NCBI GenBank assembly: GCA_026929865.2
Contig: CM049414.1
Coordinates: 19,453,501 to 19,517,500, forward strand
Source: Hyperoplus lanceolatus
Taxonomy: Eukaryota > Chordata > Actinopteri > Uranoscopiformes > Ammodytidae
DNA: 64,000 nucleotides
Reading direction: 5' to 3'
Positions 61,440 through 64,000 of the stretch are shown here, piece after piece (within the stretch, counting starts at the first letter, position 1; each line of letters starts with the position of its first letter). Both the position numbers and the translations under genes were made by a program. Under the pieces are notes generated by a model. The model ran no database searches. It had not been told where the DNA came from and saw only the letters and a program-made list of their open reading frames with translations.

Positions 61440-61580
61440 GAGCCTATTTATGAAATCAGTTCAAATATAATAGCTTTGAAATGAAGGAGGTATTGGTGCG
61501 GGTATTACGATTGCACGGAGCTATTATTCCTGAACCTTGAGCAAAGTTTATTCAGGTGCCCTGTGCAAGCTCTGCAAATT
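61440..61580. promoter_or_regulatory. Candidate conserved noncoding element
   Basis: Repeat-free sequence of enhancer-like texture (GCACGGAGCTATTATTCCTG, AAAGTTTATTCAGGTGCC). Judged by eye only. Confidence 0.2.
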
Positions 61581-63429
61581 GTGGGAATAGTGTGTGTGCA
61601 GGAGAGATAGATGTGTGTGCACTATTCGTGCTTGTCTTTTGTGCATGCTTGTGTAGTTTTGTACAATATGTTTGTATTGTGAGTGTCTCTGCCTCCTGCT
61701 AAGCAAAGCATATTCCCAGCTTTTAATATCATTATACATATTATGGTACTTTCCCTTCCAGCTATGTCCCTTTTACACCCAGGGGTGATATGAGCTATGC
61801 TGTCGCTGTGAATCCTCCCTCATACTGGCCCATTTCTTCCAGTAATAGTTATAGGACTTATACAGCGTTGCACATAGATAAGATTGTAGGAGTGTTGTTA
61901 ACAGCTCTGCAAAACAGGAGAACAGACATGGTGGGGCGGAAATAAAATGTTCATCTCCACTGGTTATACCCACATGATAAAAAGATTTGACGTTCGTAAA
62001 GTCATGACTGAAGACTCACCTCCATCTTCTCAATAATAAAGGAAACAAATACCTTTTACTTTCTGCTCTGATCCTCCATTCCCTCTACTGACTGAAGTCA
62101 CATTAGTCAAACACAAAATGAATCACTGACTTTTCTTCAACGTGCATTAACTCTTCACAAAGTGTGTCACTTTCACAAATGTCTTGGCACAGTTACCGTG
62201 CTCTCTGTGTGCGTTTGCTCAAGGTTAGTCTCACTGAATTGCTGAATTAGTGAATGATGAATTAACTTGTCATTCAGTTTCACTTCTTTGCCCACTGGAT
62301 ACATTTCTAATCAAACACAAGCCTGGAAAATGCATTAAAAGAAAGACTCTTCACGTCTGTACTGGCAACGGACAAGTTATACAAGTCATACATGCAGTAG
62401 ACTTAACTCTGCAGGGCCGCAATGCAGTGCCCATTTACAGTCTTAAGATTACTGTTGCAGTGCCTATCAAGCTTTCCATTCTCACATAGCACAATTTTCC
62501 GTTTACAATGGTAATAATCTTTTACACAGCGTGTCCTTGATTTCAGACGGAGGTTGACAAAAGCAGCTTTCCTTATTTCTTACTGGTATCCATCCATGCC
62601 AACTGAGAGGACAACTTCTGATGGAATATTTTCTTTTCAGCTGCAGCTAGCACTCTAATTAAACTATCGTTTGCTCCATGAGTTAAAAAACTTTCACAAC
62701 GGACTATTTGATGTTTCCAGCTGACTGGTTTTAATGGCTGCATCAGGATACTTAACAGTTGATGATACATATAGAATGAAACAAATGACAAAGCTTGCAT
62801 TGCAGTATAGAGCCGATTAATGTAAGCATGATAAGGGAAAACACAAGACTAGTATGCAATTTCATTTGTTGACTGTATATAACATTCTTGACTTTCTAGC
62901 TGCAAACTTAAGAAGTGAAAAAATCAACAATTTAGTGTACAATTAATATACAGATATTTATTTTCTAAGCAAGAATTTATATATGTAGTGATTTTTTTCA
63001 GCTGACCCCCTATGCAACACGCTGACTTCAACAGCATCGTCTCCCCCAAACTAGTGACTGTGTTGACCGGCATCTCTATAACAGACCATGCATTAGTACC
63101 TTAGACAACCCCACTTTAAAAATTTAAGTGGAACCTATAACACCACAAACTGTAGTTTGTTTGTTAATGAAATGCTCCTCTGCTTCGTAAAACAACACTG
63201 ACCAGGCTCACATGTTAACACTCACTGCTTATCTAAGAGCAGATAAACACATTGTTTAATCCATACCTTACACAGTTCATCTTGAGTTTTAGAAAAAGGC
63301 TAAGAAAAGACTTTGTCCCTCAAATTCCTGCCTTGTATCTCTCTTATTACAGCCTCATGCAACATGTGGAACAATCTGAAGCGTGACAGGCTGCGGGGCC
63401 TGACTAGTTACGGTTGCAACAATCGCTGT

Positions 63430-63800
63430 TCGGGGGAGGGGGCAGGCTAATTGTCGATTGACTCATTTCAACATGTTGCTTGCCAAAAAAATGAAGGAGT
63501 CATGTACGGATTAAAAGAGCCATCAAATCCTTACGTCAGAAGCAGAATGAGAGGAGCAGCAGGAGCCTTCAAGGTACACACAGGAAGGCCCGGCTTGATG
63601 CGCCACAGCAACACAAAGGAAATGAGGTGGCATCTCTTGCGAAAGAGAGAGAGAATATTAAATACTATTTCATGGGATATTTAGGGCCCTGCTGTGCTGA
63701 TAAAAGGCTTTCATCGCTTACTCTGTTTATGGATAATTTTGTAGGCAGCAGAATGGAAAGCTCGAAAAAAGGACACAAGAGTATGAGGGGTTTATACGCC
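63430..63800. promoter_or_regulatory. Candidate conserved noncoding element
   Basis: Repeat-free stretch with homeodomain-like and GATA-like words (GGCTAATTGTCGATTGACTC, TGCTGATAAAAGGC, TTTATGGATAATTTTGTAGG). Two overlapping short frames cross it without resemblance to proteins. Judged by eye only. Confidence 0.25.
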
Positions 63801-64000
63801 TTTTACAGATTTGGTGGCTGGAGCAGATGCATTTGAATTGTTCATTTAGCCCAAAGCATGATGCACATAAAAACTACCTACCATGACGCGTTTGTGTGTT
63901 TTTTTGTGTGTGTGTGTGTGTTTGTGTGGTGTTTTCTCTGGAGCTCATTTGCAAAGCATTAAGCCCACCTCTTCCAGCACACTTGTAAGAACAAGTACAT

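Larger units (their letters stand above)
58431..64000. other. Gene-free right flank
   Basis: No exon recognised; SRP54 and PPP2R3C, neighbours in human, are not visible. It includes a (CAA)n tract at about 58538-58568 and a TG tract at about 63902-63925. Two ATTGG (CCAAT-type) motifs lie near 60560-60600. Confidence 0.5.

Overview
The window is a stretch of nuclear genome from a ray-finned fish, most likely a percomorph. It is AT-rich, has compact introns, and is dense in CA/TG and TA microsatellites, hAT and TTAA-flanked miniature transposons, tRNA-derived SINEs and LINE tails of kinds familiar from teleosts. The four protein genes match vertebrate genes residue for residue over long stretches. 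No bacterial-type features are present.

Layout. 1-10.2 kb has no recognisable gene, but holds a TTAA-flanked element (1494-2560), a related block beyond it, and microsatellites. 10.26-15.91 kb (minus) is brms1l, a Sin3/HDAC corepressor subunit, in ten coding exons; intron 6 is a U12-type AT-AC intron. 16-26 kb is gene-free with several MITEs, a LINE tail and a (TG)65 tract. 26.11-28.13 kb (plus) is nfkbia (IkB-alpha) in six exons, with kB-like sites upstream. 30.65-36.42 kb (minus) is psma6, a 20S proteasome alpha subunit, in seven exons; intron 3 carries a hAT element with a second transposon inside it. 36.6-54.6 kb is about 18 kb without a recognised gene, holding an unidentified broken reading-frame cluster (39.07-40.42 kb), a 1.6-kb hAT relic with a perfect 8-bp target duplication, and two very long TA tracts. 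55.83-57.82 kb (minus) is fam177a1 in five exons. 58-64 kb has no recognised gene but some stretches that look like conserved noncoding DNA.

Read in reverse, the order and strands fam177a1(+), psma6(+), nfkbia(-), brms1l(+) equal the human 14q13 block FAM177A1-PSMA6-NFKBIA-BRMS1L. PPP2R3C, PRORP, INSM2 and RALGAPA1, which lie between these genes in human, are not recognisable. This fits one of the two blocks left by the teleost genome duplication, after loss of some genes. Two genes are functionally linked: IkB-alpha is destroyed by the proteasome, of which PSMA6 is a core part. The shared location is old vertebrate synteny, not an operon.

I found no convincing new gene system. The most interesting items are the AT-AC intron, the transposon nested in a transposon, a perfect 29-bp inverted repeat beside a TTAA element, the group of TTAA-flanked elements, and the unidentified frame cluster near 39-40 kb.
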